Below, piece by piece: positions 1 to 10,825 of a stretch of DNA of 64,000 nucleotides. This DNA is from Rhynchospora pubera (taxonomy: Eukaryota; Streptophyta; Magnoliopsida; Poales; Cyperaceae). Numbering within the stretch: position 1 is the stretch's first letter; the number at the start of each line of letters is the position of its first letter. Below the pieces are notes generated by a model that was not told where the DNA came from, searched no databases, and saw only the letters and a program-made list of their open reading frames with translations. The DNA lies in the NCBI GenBank assembly GCA_028095005.1, contig CM051462.1, positions 235,060,473 through 235,124,472 on the forward strand, written 5' to 3'. Made by a program: the position numbers and the translations under genes.

Positions 1-615
1 ATGGAGAAGTAATTGTAAATATTCAAAGTACATTTATTATGAAATAAAAATTTGAAATCAATGGCCTAATAGTAACATGAGGTAAGATCAGTGATCCTCT
101 CATTGGACCAATTTTAACCCAAAACTTTAAGAAACTCTGAAATTCTACGAAACCCAATTCATTCCCTAAAAAACAAAATGCTGCAACAAACCATGTATTA
201 TGCCAGTACAATAAGGATAAACCGATTAGTAACAGTAAGTTACAACAGAAAGTACGAAACAAAAAAAAATAAATAAATAAAAGAATTAAATCCGAACCTT
301 ATGTATGGCTCTGCTTCTGGTAAAAAGAGGCCAACTTCTCAACTTGGCACAAATCACAGATTAGAAGATGAGAAATTGAAGAAAAATAAGTTGAGGCGAA
401 GAGATAGAGCAGTGCACGTTGGTTTATTAAAAAACAACCAAATTCTCGGACACAATCCAGAAAGATGGTACGGAGCGGCGGAGAAACGGAGAGGGAAACT
501 GAGAAAACGAAACGACTCGAAGGAACTTCGAAGGAGAGAGAGAGAGAGAGAGAGAGAGAGCAAGCTTGGAGAAACGAAACAAGGGTTTAGTACAAACTAG
601 AAAGGGGTTTTTGAG
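1..615. other. no supported gene; AT-rich flank with a GA microsatellite
   Basis: I see no coding region with family resemblance here. Short open frames on both strands around 300-600 are driven by a purine-rich stretch that ends in a (GA)n run at about 535-560. It could be the 5' leader of a gene lying to the left on the minus strand, but no splice-supported exon was found. Confidence 0.4.
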
Positions 616-800
616 GGAATCACATCCTCTACCGATCTTTTAAAGTCGGTAGAGTGACAACTTCTATCTAATTCGTTAGATCTAATCTCAACAATTAATG
701 GAGCTCCCGAAAAATCTTAATCGTCGAGATTAGATCGAACGGCTCGGATCAAAAGTTGACCCTCTACCAACCTTAAAAGGTTGGCAGAGGATACGGACCC
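616..800. mobile_element. 185-bp MITE, older member of the ATCCTCT family
   Basis: The ends are inverted repeats around an ATCCTCT(A/G)CC motif, and the element is flanked by nearly perfect 9-bp direct repeats, GTTTTTGAG at 607-615 and GTTTTTGAA at 801-809. Its centre resembles the two 203-bp copies at 29401-29603 and 39907-40109, including CCGAAAAA-TCTAA-like and AGATTAGATC-like blocks. A 9-bp target duplication and short TIRs fit a non-autonomous Mutator-like (MULE) element. It is more diverged than the other two copies and so probably older. Confidence 0.75.
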
Positions 801-1171
801 GTTTTTGAAAGAAGCATCGCAATGCCGTCCCAGACCCAAATTGAAATTTGTTCACAGCCCAAACGGAATACATCAAACCTGGACGTCTAAAACGACCACG
901 AAAATAGGGTGTTGCGTTAACTGTTTCATTTTTAGACACGAAACTGACTATGTGTTTGCGTTAAATGTTTTGTTTTGAACGAAACCATCGAAATTACAAA
1001 AATGACACGAAAATACACATGGACGAAACTAACTACGTGTTGCGTTAACCATTTCGTTTTTTAAACACGACTAAAATCTTTATCCGTCGTCCGAAACAAA
1101 ACGAAACGAAAGAACAGTTAAAACTGTTGCCATTTTCACCCCAACACCTAAGTAACTAATAGGTCGTTCGG
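801..1171. other. intergenic, no gene seen
   Basis: Unique-looking sequence with scattered CGAAAC and GTTGCGTTAA repeats (near 910 and 1038). No coding evidence. Confidence 0.4.
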
Positions 1172-1524
1172 TTCTAAGATTTTCTTCCGTTATAGATTAT
1201 AGATTTCAGACCAATCAAATCTCAATTTTCGAGAATCTAACAGTCGATCCGAACAGTTCAGTGTGTTCTCCATATTGAAATCTCGTTGAAAATCAAATTT
1301 TACATTTTATTGAATTTTTTTAGTGTTTTTTTGGTAGTTTACAAAATTCTTAATCTAAACAATTCTGGATCCTATAATAATAATGATTTTTAAAAATTTC
1401 TAAAATTAGTAAAAAAATTCAGAAAAATATAAAATTTGGTCTCTAATGAGATTTCAATATGAGAACCTCAAAAGTTGAGATATAATCGCGATTGACGGAA
1501 TCAGATTTTAGTCTACTTCAACAA
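1172..1524. mobile_element. degenerate palindromic MITE, same family as 60352-60684
   Basis: The two halves are imperfect inverted repeats. The centre (about 1330-1480) matches the centre of the MITE at 60352-60684 closely, sharing for example TTCTTAATCTAAACAATTCT and AAATATAAAATTTGGTCTC. The ends are eroded and no clear target duplication was found, so the boundaries are approximate. Confidence 0.6.
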
Positions 1525-2560
1525 TTTATTATATATCATCCATCTATTTTTCATTTAAACCATCCAATATACTAAATACGGAAATAACTCCCTCTTTATC
1601 TCCACTCCCCTCTACTCTTAATCTATGCTCTCCTCTTCTTCACTTTCCCTAGTGCGCCCTCTGTTCTCCCTCTTTGCATTTTTTCTCCTCCATGAACCTC
1701 TCTTTTTCCTAATTTTTTTTCCTATATATTTTTTTTTAATATGAACACTTACATCAACAAAGTGAATACTTACAACAACAAAATAAAGAGACATAAAAAT
1801 TGGTTAAATAAAAAAAATGAACAGATACACCAAACTAAATGAAATATATGTATATATATAGAGAGAGATTGACTAAAGTAGACTCCGACACACGGATCAT
1901 CCGTATGCTGGAGTCGTTTTTCAAAATATACAATTTATACAGTCGATGTGAACCATTCAAATTGTTCTCCATACTGAAATCTTCTAGGAAATCAAAATTT
2001 ATATTTTTTCGAATTTTTTTGCTATATATTATGCTATTGTCAAAAAATACTATAAAGGAGTATTTCATACCCTCCAATTTGAAAATAGCATAATATATAA
2101 AAAAAATTCGAAAAAATGTAAAACTTGGTCTTCAAAGATATTTTAATATGGAGAACAACTTAAACGATTTGGATCGACTGTTTGAATTCTAAATTTTGAC
2201 AAACGACTCGGGCATACGGATTTGATCTGTGTGCTGGATTCTACTTTAGCATAAATTCTAATTATATATTATATATTTGTTAAGTAAGAAATAAATGATC
2301 GTATTCAACATACAAAGTGAACACATATAATAACATAGTTAACATATATATAATAAACAAAGTGAACAAATATTAGGGATACTCTCTTGTTATACCTAAA
2401 TTAACAATTACATCTATTAGATACTTATTTGTTATAACTAAATAAACAGTTACATTTATCTAATATACTTACTTTTTGTTCGTGCGTCTTCTTGTTATGT
2501 GCTCCATGTACTTACTTTACAGGTTTAATTTCAATAAATGATATGTCAATTTTCGTAACA
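1525..2560. mobile_element. probable relic of a CT-arm / CAAAGTGAAC-repeat element, interrupted by a MITE
   Basis: A CT-rich arm (about 1590-1720) is followed by AT-rich sequence with scattered CAACAAAGTGAA motifs (1758, 2320, 2355). These are the complement of the TTCACTTTGTT motif that fills the element at 25777-26884. A separate MITE (1869-2250) interrupts it. No terminal repeats or target duplication were recovered, so the assignment rests on shared motifs and layout only. Confidence 0.35.
1869..2250. mobile_element. palindromic MITE beside a TATA/GAGA tract
   Basis: The two halves form a long inverted repeat. The left arm has CTAAAGTAGACTCC and the right arm, read as reverse complement, has CTAAAGTAGAATCC; both continue with CACAC(G/A)GATC and CCGTATGC. 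The interior carries the core shared by several MITEs here (GTTCTCCATA, TGAAATCT, then ATTTTTTCGAATTTTTTTGC). A TATATAGAGAGAGA tract abuts the left end. Ends are placed to within a few bases. Confidence 0.7.
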
Positions 2561-3758
2561 ATTTAGTCACTTGAGTATTGGACCATTGGATTTTTAAAAA
2601 AGTTTTTGGTTTTTAAATTATGTTTATTTTACTGTATTTGTATATATTTTTATAGATATTTTAATATATTTATGTATTTAAAGTAGTAACATGACGTGGT
2701 TCGGTTTTTGAATCCGGTAAACCCCGTATCACAGGTAGCTGAGGCGGTTTTATGTCTGGTATGGTACGGTATTTAAATCATTTGGCTTCGAGCGTGAAAC
2801 TGATAATTTTTTTGTCGTTTGGGTTAACGGATTGGACGGTGTATGGGCATGTGCATGTGGCGCTGTTCTGTTTTTGTGTTTGGTTCCGCTCATGAACAGC
2901 CTGTTCGCGAACAGCGACTGTTCGCGCGAACCAAACAACACGCGAACAGCGACAAACACGAACAAACCCTGCTGTTCGTGATTCGCCGATTTTCATGAAC
3001 TTCTCCCGAATTTCTCATTTGCTTTGACTGTTCGTGGGCCTGTTCGTGGGCCGTCTGTTCGTCCCTTGTTCACGTTATTACCAAACACACTCCGGTTCAT
3101 ACGTCATACCATATCTTGCCGTCTCGCGGTTACACCAAAACCTTCCAGTGTAACCCATTTCTCCAAACGCTTCACTCTCTCCAATTACTGATGTACAAAT
3201 TGGTTCTGTTGTCCAAATCTGTCCGTTAATTCTATACTGAACGGTCCAGATTGACGGCACCAAGTATTATTATGAAACCCGACCAGAACATCGGACGGTT
3301 TGCAGGTGTTAGTATTGCTGCTATTTCGCGGCAACAGCAGAAGCAAATCCACTCCGGGTTTAAAGCTACCAATTTTAGATTTTTGTTGTGTGGATATAAC
3401 GTAAGCAAAAACATTGAATTTCCTTCGAGGACAGTTAAAGTTTAATAACGTGTTCAATTAAATAAACCTTCTCTTTTGAACTTCCTCAAGCCTCAAGTTA
3501 ATTTTCGGGATAAACAAATTTTATATTTCCAAGGGGCGGATCCAAATAGGATGAAGCCCAGGCAAGTGTCTACAATCATTTTTTTTAATTTAAAGCCTAA
3601 GTTTGTAATAATCACTACCCTAATTCTTAATATTTTTGTAATAATTACTACCATAATTCTTAATCTTACTTAATATAATTTTGAGTGCAAAATGGTTACA
3701 ATGATCCTATCATTTTTATTGCTACTAGCAATCAGCACTACATATCTTCAAATATACA
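2561..3758. other. intergenic, no gene seen; GTTCG-rich patch
   Basis: No convincing coding region. From 2880 to 3070 the sequence is unusually rich in GTTCGYG and CGCGAAC words in both orientations, which looks like the subterminal repeats of a DNA transposon, but I could not find its ends. The open frames at 3185-3457 have no family resemblance. Confidence 0.4.
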
Positions 3759-4140
3759 GAATTTTGCTATGGTGAGTTGCAACTCACTGATAAAAAACAA
3801 CTAAATCTAATTTAAAATGACCAATCCAAGCCGTCTAATATGATCTCCCTATTGAAATCTCCATGCAGACCAAATTTTACATTTTTTCAAAATTTGTAAG
3901 TATTTTTTTTGAAATTTTAAAAATCATTAATATAATTAAAACTAAACCGTTCAAAAACAGCAGTTTTTAAAAATCCAAAAAAATACTTAAAATTTTTTTA
4001 AAAATATAAAATTTGGTCTGCATGGAGATTTCAATAGAGAGATCATATTGGACGGTTTGGATCGGTCATTTGAATCTAAATCTAGCAGTTTTGATCGCAA
4101 CTCACCGACCCTTTGGTGAGTTGCAACTCACGCAAAACTC
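3759..4140. mobile_element. palindromic MITE with GTGAGTTGCAACTCAC ends
   Basis: Both ends carry the perfect palindrome GTGAGTTGCAACTCAC (3773-3788 and 4117-4132), and the whole element is a long imperfect inverted repeat. The core (TGACC-ATCCAA-CCGTC, ATATGATCTC, GAAATCTCC) is nearly the same as that of the MITE at 48261-48666, although the outer ends differ. The right end runs straight into a (TA)n(GA)n tract. No clean target duplication was found. Confidence 0.7.

Positions 4141-4188
<48 letters not shown>
4141..4188. repeat. (TA)n(GA)n microsatellite between two TIR elements
   Basis: About 22 bp of alternating TA followed by about 26 bp of GA. It separates the MITE ending at 4140 from the larger TIR element whose end includes the last GAGAGA units. 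Confidence 0.9.
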
Positions 4189-6135
4189 GCTATTGTCCTT
4201 TGGATAGGACAGAGAAGTTTTCCTATTCAGTTTTATACCATTGGACGTCGTTAAGATTGGTGCACAGATCTAAATCTGTGGTTCGGGTTTAGACGCTGTG
4301 GAGAAGAAACGAGTTAATTTACTTCGTTATCTTCCGATCTCCTCCGTTACTCTCTTCCCTCTAGCCTTGTGTGCCCTTGTTCGAGCCTCATTCGAATCGT
4401 CTTCTCTGCTCTCTTTCATCTCGTACAACAAAGTCTAGAGAAAACCAGAGATTGGCCAACTCTTCTCAAGTCACCTCAGTCGTTGCTCTCTCTCCACCGC
4501 CTCACATAAAATCGTGCTCTCTCTCCGCCTTCTACCCTCAGTGGTTGGTCGTGACGCTTCCGCCTCAGCACCTCTAACACACGTCTCTCTCCTCCTCGGG
4601 TAAACCCTAGAAGCTCGACCCAAGTAATCACTACCTTTATTCTTTAACTATAAGCCGTAATTTTGCTGTCCTTTTTTATTTTAAGGTTAATTTGTTCGCT
4701 AATTTTTTGCTATTATGGTTTATTTGGTTCAATTTATTTCCTAATTTTGCTATTCTAGTTAATTTGGTTTAAACCAGTATAGAATCTAAACTAAGTTGTC
4801 ATTTTGTATCGAGCTTTGAGGAGAAAACTACATATACTCTCCATGAATTTTTTTTTTCACAAAATATTTAAGTTGGATTTTAAAATTAATTCGGATCTAT
4901 TTTCATTCCCTTTTTATACGCATATCAGACCTAATGTGAAGGTCTGTTTCTGATTATTTGTTGTGTATAATAACATCGGCTGCCTATTTTGATATTTGCT
5001 CCCTTTAGTGATTACTTATTTGTAATTGTTGATTGCTGTCTATTTTTTTTGGTTCCAGGATACTGGTATTAACACAAATATAAAAGGTTTCAAGGGTATA
5101 TAACATCGGCTGTACCAAATATCGATAGATAAAAGGTACTGGTAAACTTTTTAGTGGGTATATAATTAGCTTTATGCCTTTTCTTTTCTTTTTCAATCAT
5201 TGTCCAGCTAATCTCCTTCAATTAATCCTCATGGAAGGTTTAAATGTGAGCAATGGTATTTTTCAGCAACCTAGTGGCTCAGGAACTGGATCTATTTTTC
5301 TTATTTGCTTTATATTTATTTCACTCAAGGACGGGTGAACAATCAGAACTAAGCAACACCATAGACAAGTCAGCACAGTGCAAACTAATGACGAGGATGA
5401 GGATTTGCTGAGAGATCCTCAATTTCTACTATTATGACCTCCTTTCTACTGTACCGGACTACTGGGCAAGTTCTACTATTATGACCTCCTTTCTTGCTAC
5501 CGCAATTTGGTAATGAAATTAGCAGCTTCCGAAAATTAAGTTATCAGTAGGTTGAAAAAAACAAGTGCGCAGTAGCCATCATGGTTGAATTTTAATATAC
5601 TTAATATTTTCTTGAAACAATAAACATGGTGGGCAGAATCGCAATCATTTTCTGGTTTACCCTTTGAAGCCTCAAAATATTGTATATATGCTTTTCAGAA
5701 AAATAAATAAAATAAAAGTCAACTTATGTAATAGAACCCCCACGCAATGTTTAATTAATCTAGGGTTTCAATATTTTCGATTCTAGGTGCAGATGAAGTT
5801 ATGAGTATGAGAGAGGTATCATTCGATTACCAGAGACGAAGGGATAAGTTTCAGTGAGAAGTCCTTCGAGTTTGAGAGAGACCTTCTGGTTCGATTCTTT
5901 GGAGAAGTGCGATTTCTTTTGGAGACGGAGAGAGCTCAGACAGGAAACAACAGAGGGACGGAGGAGTCAACGGAAAAATTAAAGTGTTAACGGAGGAAAT
6001 TAACTCATTCCCTCTCCATAGCGCCTGAATCCGAGCCATAGATTTAGATATGTGCATCAATCTTAACAACATCCAATGGTATAAAACTGAATAGGAAAAC
6101 TCCTTAGTCCTATCCAAAGGACAATAGCCTATCTC
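4182..6135. mobile_element. 2-kb Mutator-like TIR element without transposase
   Basis: Long terminal inverted repeats of about 150 bp: the left arm starts GAGAGAGGCTATTGTCC, and the reverse complement of the right end starts GAGATAGGCTATTGTCC. Similarity continues through TATACCATTGGA to GAGTTAATT. GAGA-type starts and long TIRs are typical of Mutator-like elements. The interior has a CT-rich, CCTAG-containing leader-like arm (4330-4640), an AT-rich middle, and a purine-rich right arm (5800-5990), but no transposase. An open frame at 4371-4577 has no recognisable domain. The layout parallels the larger element at 45126-48247. The left end sits in a (TA)n tract, so no target duplication can be scored. 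Confidence 0.75.
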
Positions 6136-7229
6136 ATTCACCCTTCAAATTTGAAATGGCAGGGAAAAAACATACTTTTATTCTTCCACCATATTTCTGA
6201 GTAGTATTCATATTTGCATTCGTATATCTATTTGCAATTTTAATATGATATTTTTTTTATAAAAAAGTTTAATCATGCATTTCCACATTCATATCTATGT
6301 TGTCTTTCTCTTATCTAACGTTAATCATTATTAGAATTTTTATTTCCTGAATTTCGCCACATAAAGAGAAGATAACTGGTATAAAATGATTAATTATCTT
6401 ATCTGGGGTCATCTTTTATCTTATCGAATGTTAACAAATAATATTTGGTTGTTTTCCAAAATCTTTCCTTAATCTTAACAACATCTCATCTTATCTATTG
6501 AAAAAATTAATTTCTTTTATATGAGATAATTTTATAACAAAATTCTAACATTCAGAAAATTTTGATGCACATTTTTTCCTTTTTAATTAAACATAATTAT
6601 AAGTAGAACTGAAAATAAAATAATAATTCGCATAGGACAAATAAGAAAACTACATATTTTTAACATATTATTGCATTCTGGACCTCAGGATCTGTATTTA
6701 TGCAATATGGATAATTTGCGCATAAGTTATCATGAAGAGGCAGACGCATAAAAATACTACGGTTAATATTGGTTTCATCTACACCTCAGCAGCAACCAGG
6801 GCTGTACAAGGAAATTGAAATCTATCTGAACCGTTTAACATGTCCAATCCAATTCGTATTTTATTAGATTCAAGTATGATTATGGTTGGTTCGGATTTCA
6901 ATTTTACTAATTAACCAATTGGATTCGATCATGTTTTTTTAATGACTAATTCGGGTACAAACCCCGACCTGTTGTAATTTTATTAATTTAATTGTATATG
7001 TATCAAATAATGAACATAATTCATTAATTCACATTTATTATTTACTTAATCTCAATATCGGAGACGCTTCGTCACCTCTCCAGTCGATCAAAATGTGCAT
7101 TTTTTTTTTTGCTAAGTCATTAATTTGCATGTGATTAATACATTAATTCGCATTTTTTTTTGCCAAGTCATTTGAATTCAAAATTATTTTTGCTAAATCA
7201 TTTATCATTCGCTGCTGTTATTTGAATTC
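6136..7229. other. AT-rich intergenic, no gene seen
   Basis: No coding evidence. Near 7110-7220 there are short direct repeats of CATTAATTCGCATTTTTTTT and GCTAAGTCATTT-like blocks. The copia element beginning at 7235 interrupts this sequence. Confidence 0.5.
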
Positions 7230-7234
7230 AAAGT

Positions 7235-7457
7235 TAAAGAGAATTACAAAGAGAGAAATAGATTGAATCTTGGAAATGTTTTTCCTTTCATTTCTTGCTA
7301 TTGTACAGAGATACAGTTTCTTTATATAGAGATACAAGGGAATTGTTACACGCAGCTAACAGCATCAACTGACTAACAAACTAATCAAGTCTAAGGCTTC
7401 TGTCCATTCTATTCAGTACTGGATGTCTCCAGTGCTTCATCATCTGATGCTTCTATA
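7235..7457 (-). repeat. 3' LTR of the copia element
   Basis: 223 bp, the partner of 11773-11995. The pol reading frame continues 49 bp into this LTR before its stop at 7409-7411. Confidence 0.95.
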
Positions 7458-10400
7458 GGCCCCCTCAAGCACAACGGATTTTGAAAAACGTTGAGCTTGT
7501 CTCTGAGTAGCTGAAACCTTGATTTGCCAAGGCTCTTTGTGAAGATGTCACCAATTTGGTCAACAGAGCAAATGAATTTGACTGTCAGTTGTTTTGCATT
7601 GACTTTCTCTCTGACAAAATGAAGATCAAGCTCAATGTGCTTTGTTCGGGCATGGAATACTGGGTTTGCAGCTAAGAAGGTGGCGCCCAAATTATCACAC
7701 CACAAGGTTGGATTATGTGGAGGAGTATAGCCAAGTTCTTGTAGAAGAGAATTGAGCCACATGATCTCTTGAGTTGTAACTGCCAAGCTCCTATACTCAG
7801 CTTCTGTGGATGATCGTGAGACAGTCGATTGTTTCTTAGCTGACCATGAAATCAAATTTGAACCCAGATAAATTGCAAATCCTGTAGTAGATCGCCTGTC
7901 GTCAGGGCATCCTGCCCAATCAGCATCACAGTATGCATGTAGAGAGAGATCAGGTGATGGTTTTAGTACTAGGCCATGGTTGAGTGTACCTTGAATGTAT
8001 CTGAGTATTCTCTTGACAAGTTGCCAGTGTTTATCAGTGGGATCAGACATGAACTGGCAGGCCTTGTTGACTGCAAAGGTAATTTCTGGCCTGGTGATGG
8101 TGGCATACTGCAGTGCCCCTACAATTGATCTGTATTGATGTGGATTCTCCATCTTTGAACCATCATATTTTGACAGCTGCACACCAGCTTGCATTGGAGT
8201 AACACATGGTTTAGCCCCAGTCATTGATGCCCTGGTGATAAGATTTTTCAAGTATCTTGTTTGGGAAAGATGTAGGGAAGAGTCATGAGATGTAACTTCT
8301 ATTCCCAAGAAGTAACTGAGGGAGCCAAGATCCTTAATTGAGAATTGCTGATCAAGTGCTGATATTAAGGATTGAATTGCAAGAGGGTCATTTCCTGTGA
8401 TGATAATGTCATCAACATAGACAAGGAGATAGAGAAGAACTTTGGGAGATTTGAAGATGAACAATGAGTGGTCAGATTGTGAGGATTGGAACTTGTGCAT
8501 TTGCAAAAATGATTTGAGTCTGAAGAACCATGCTCTGGGAGCTTGCTTAAGGCCATATAATGCTTTGTTGAGCTTGCACACATAGTTGGGATAATGTGTA
8601 TCAGAAAAGCCTGGTGGTTGCTCCATATGGGCAGTTTCTGTTAGGTCTCCATGCAAAAACGCATTATTGACATCTAACTGATGGATGTGCCACTTGTGAG
8701 TGAGAGCAATGCTGAGTACTGTCCTAATTGTTGTTGATTTGACTACAGGACTGAAGGTTTCATAGTAGTCAACTCCCTCTTGCTGTGTGTAGCCTTTGGC
8801 TACTAATCTGGCTTTGTGCCTTTCAATGGTCCCATCTGGTTTGTACTTGAGTTTAAAAAGCCACTTTGCTCCTACAACATGAGCTCCTGAAGGTTTTGGT
8901 ACCAGATCCCATGTATGATTCTTTGCTAATGCATGAAGTTCCTCAGACATAGCCTTTCTCCATAGAGGGTCTTTGACTGCTTGAGTGTAGCATGTAGGTT
9001 CAGAAACTGTCGTTTTTGAGGATGGTTGCTGATCAGTGACATTGTAGACATGATGCTCTGGGAATTTCTTGGCTTTTAGTTTCTTTGATTTAGCTCTGGT
9101 GGTCATGTGATGTGAGGTACAGGTAGGGGCATTATTGGAACTAGTTGTTATGTGAGGAGTAGTGAGGTGATTGTCTTGCATATGGTTGTCAGGTGGAGGA
9201 GGAGGAGGTGGAGGGGATGGTGGAGGAGTGTGGGGTTTTGTATTTTGTAGCACTGTAAGTTGTTGTGGAACTATGATAGGATGTGCATCAAGTGGCTGGG
9301 AATTGTAGTGTTGTGTGAAGGGTAGATCAGTTTCATCAAAAATGACATGTCTCGAGACATACATTTTGTTTGTAAGCAAGTGAAGACACTGATACCCTTT
9401 ATAGGTCTGAGAGTAGCCTAGAAACACACATTTTTCTGATCTAGGTTGCATTTTGTGTTGATTGTATGGCCTGAGAAGAGGGTAACAAGCACAGCCTATC
9501 ACATGGAAGTGTTGGTAGTTTGGTTTCTGTTTGAATAAAAGTTCAAAAGGAGACACAGCATTTGTTGTGATAGAAGGTAGTCTGTTGATAACAAAAACTA
9601 CACTCTCAAACACTGTGTCCCAGTAGGTGAAGGGAATGGAGGCATGAAACAAGTTTGCTAGGCCCAATTCAACCACATGTCTGTGTTTTCTTTCTGCCAT
9701 GCCATTTTGTTCTGGCGTGTAGGGACATGATAGTTGAAAGTTGATTTCAGGAAAAGCAGTCATGAGTGGCTTGTATTCAGTACCCCCATCACACTGTAGG
9801 GTTTTGATTTTGTGGCCACACAGGTGTTCAACTTTGATTTTAAAAACAGCAAATAGTTTTGGCACATCTGATTTGCATGCACATGGAAAGATCCAAGAAA
9901 ATCTGCTGAATTCATCTATGAACAACACATAGTATTTATTCCCTTTTTCTGATACAATTGGAGCTGGGCCCCACAAGTCAGTGTGTACAACTTCTAAAGG
10001 ATGAGAAGCTTTATTTGAAGACAAAACAAAGGGCAATTTATGCGCCTTGGCTTTATTACAATCAGTACAAACAGAAAATTTAGAGTTCTTCATAGCTATG
10101 AGTTGCTGTTTTCTCAGGGTATCTACTACAGCATGAGAGCAGTGAGCTAGTCTGAGATGCCATATGTCAGGAGGAAGTAGGGAGGTATGAAGAGCAAATT
10201 GAATATTGTGTTGAGATGACTCAAGCTTGTACAGACCACTATGCAAAATGCCATGAAGCAGTATCTGATGGGTGAGCTGATCCTTAATAAGACAAGAATT
10301 GGGTGTAAATTCAACAAGAACATTATTGTCTTTGATCAATTGTGACACACTAAGTAAATTTTTAGTGATATGTGGCACATGAAGTACATTTGTTAATTTA

Positions 10401-10825
10401 AGTGGTCTGTCAGCTGTTTGAATAATAGAGAAACCTTTATGAGCTATAAAGAGTCCGGTACCATTGCCAATGTGAACTGCTTCTGAGCCATTATAAGCTT
10501 GGTAGGAGGAGAGGTTGTTGATGTCAGAGGTGACATGAGTGGTGGCACCAGAATCAATGAACCAATTGGGTTGAGGAGTAAAGTTTGGCTCAGCAATCAG
10601 GGCTTGATTTTGAGTTGGATTCTGCTGCAGTTGCTGCTGAGTTTGGCTTGGCTGATGCTGCACCTGATTTGTGGTCCCCACATACCTGATGTCAAAACGA
10701 TGATAACACTCCACTGCAGTGTGGCCCCACTTGTCACAGATTTGACACAGTATGTTGTCTTGAGTGCCATTGTACTGCACATTGCTATTCTGTCGACCTC
10801 TGCCTCTGCCACGCCAGTTCCCGCG
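7409..10825 (-). CDS. pol: copia pol: zinc knuckle, protease, integrase, RT, RNase H
   Basis: This frame is in phase with gag and open from just after the TGA to 7409. In order it contains: an Arg/Gly-rich patch; a CCHC knuckle (CQICDKWGHTAVEC); the aspartic protease motif WFIDSGATTH; the GAG-pre-integrase region with HLRLAH and a CTDC pair; the integrase core with HTDLWGP, a second aspartate in QCDGGTEY and the glutamate region in PEQNGMAERKHR; RT with LDVNNAFLHGDL and YVDDIIITG; and RNase H with DADWAGCPDDRRSTTG and STEAEYRSLA. No frameshift is visible. Apart from the upstream stop the enzyme set looks intact. The last 16 or so codons lie inside the 3' LTR. The first methionine-like start in the frame is a GTG at 10780, so separate initiation is unlikely. 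Confidence 0.95.
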   Translation of the reverse strand, partial: RGNWRGRGRGRQNSNVQYNGTQDNILCQICDKWGHTAVECYHRFDIRYVGTTNQVQHQPSQTQQQLQQNPTQNQALIAEPNFTPQPNWFIDSGATTHVTSDINNLSSYQAYNGSEAVHIGNGTGLFIAHKGFSIIQTADRPLKLTNVLHVPHITKNLLSVSQLIKDNNVLVEFTPNSCLIKDQLTHQILLHGILHSGLYKLESSQHNIQFALHTSLLPPDIWHLRLAHCSHAVVDTLRKQQLIAMKNSKFSVCTDCNKAKAHKLPFVLSSNKASHPLEVVHTDLWGPAPIVSEKGNKYYVLFIDEFSRFSWIFPCACKSDVPKLFAVFKIKVEHLCGHKIKTLQCDGGTEYKPLMTAFPEINFQLSCPYTPEQNGMAERKHRHVVELGLANLFHASIPFTYWDTVFESVVFVINRLPSITTNAVSPFELLFKQKPNYQHFHVIGCACYPLLRPYNQHKMQPRSEKCVFLGYSQTYKGYQCLHLLTNKMYVSRHVIFDETDLPFTQHYNSQPLDAHPIIVPQQLTVLQNTKPHTPPPSPPPPPPPPDNHMQDNHLTTPHITTSSNNAPTCTSHHMTTRAKSKKLKAKKFPEHHVYNVTDQQPSSKTTVSEPTCYTQAVKDPLWRKAMSEELHALAKNHTWDLVPKPSGAHVVGAKWLFKLKYKPDGTIERHKARLVAKGYTQQEGVDYYETFSPVVKSTTIRTVLSIALTHKWHIHQLDVNNAFLHGDLTETAHMEQPPGFSDTHYPNYVCKLNKALYGLKQAPRAWFFRLKSFLQMHKFQSSQSDHSLFIFKSPKVLLYLLVYVDDIIITGNDPLAIQSLISALDQQFSIKDLGSLSYFLGIEVTSHDSSLHLSQTRYLKNLITRASMTGAKPCVTPMQAGVQLSKYDGSKMENPHQYRSIVGALQYATITRPEITFAVNKACQFMSDPTDKHWQLVKRILRYIQGTLNHGLVLKPSPDLSLHAYCDADWAGCPDDRRSTTGFAIYLGSNLISWSAKKQSTVSRSSTEAEYRSLAVTTQEIMWLNSLLQELGYTPPHNPTLWCDNLGATFLAANPVFHARTKHIELDLHFVREKVNAKQLTVKFICSVDQIGDIFTKSLGKSRFQLLRDKLNVFQNPLCLRGPIEASDDEALETSSTE
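7458..7470 (-). other. polypurine tract
   Basis: On the minus strand, GCTTGAGGGGGCC lies immediately upstream of the 3' LTR, the position of the plus-strand DNA primer. Confidence 0.85.
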
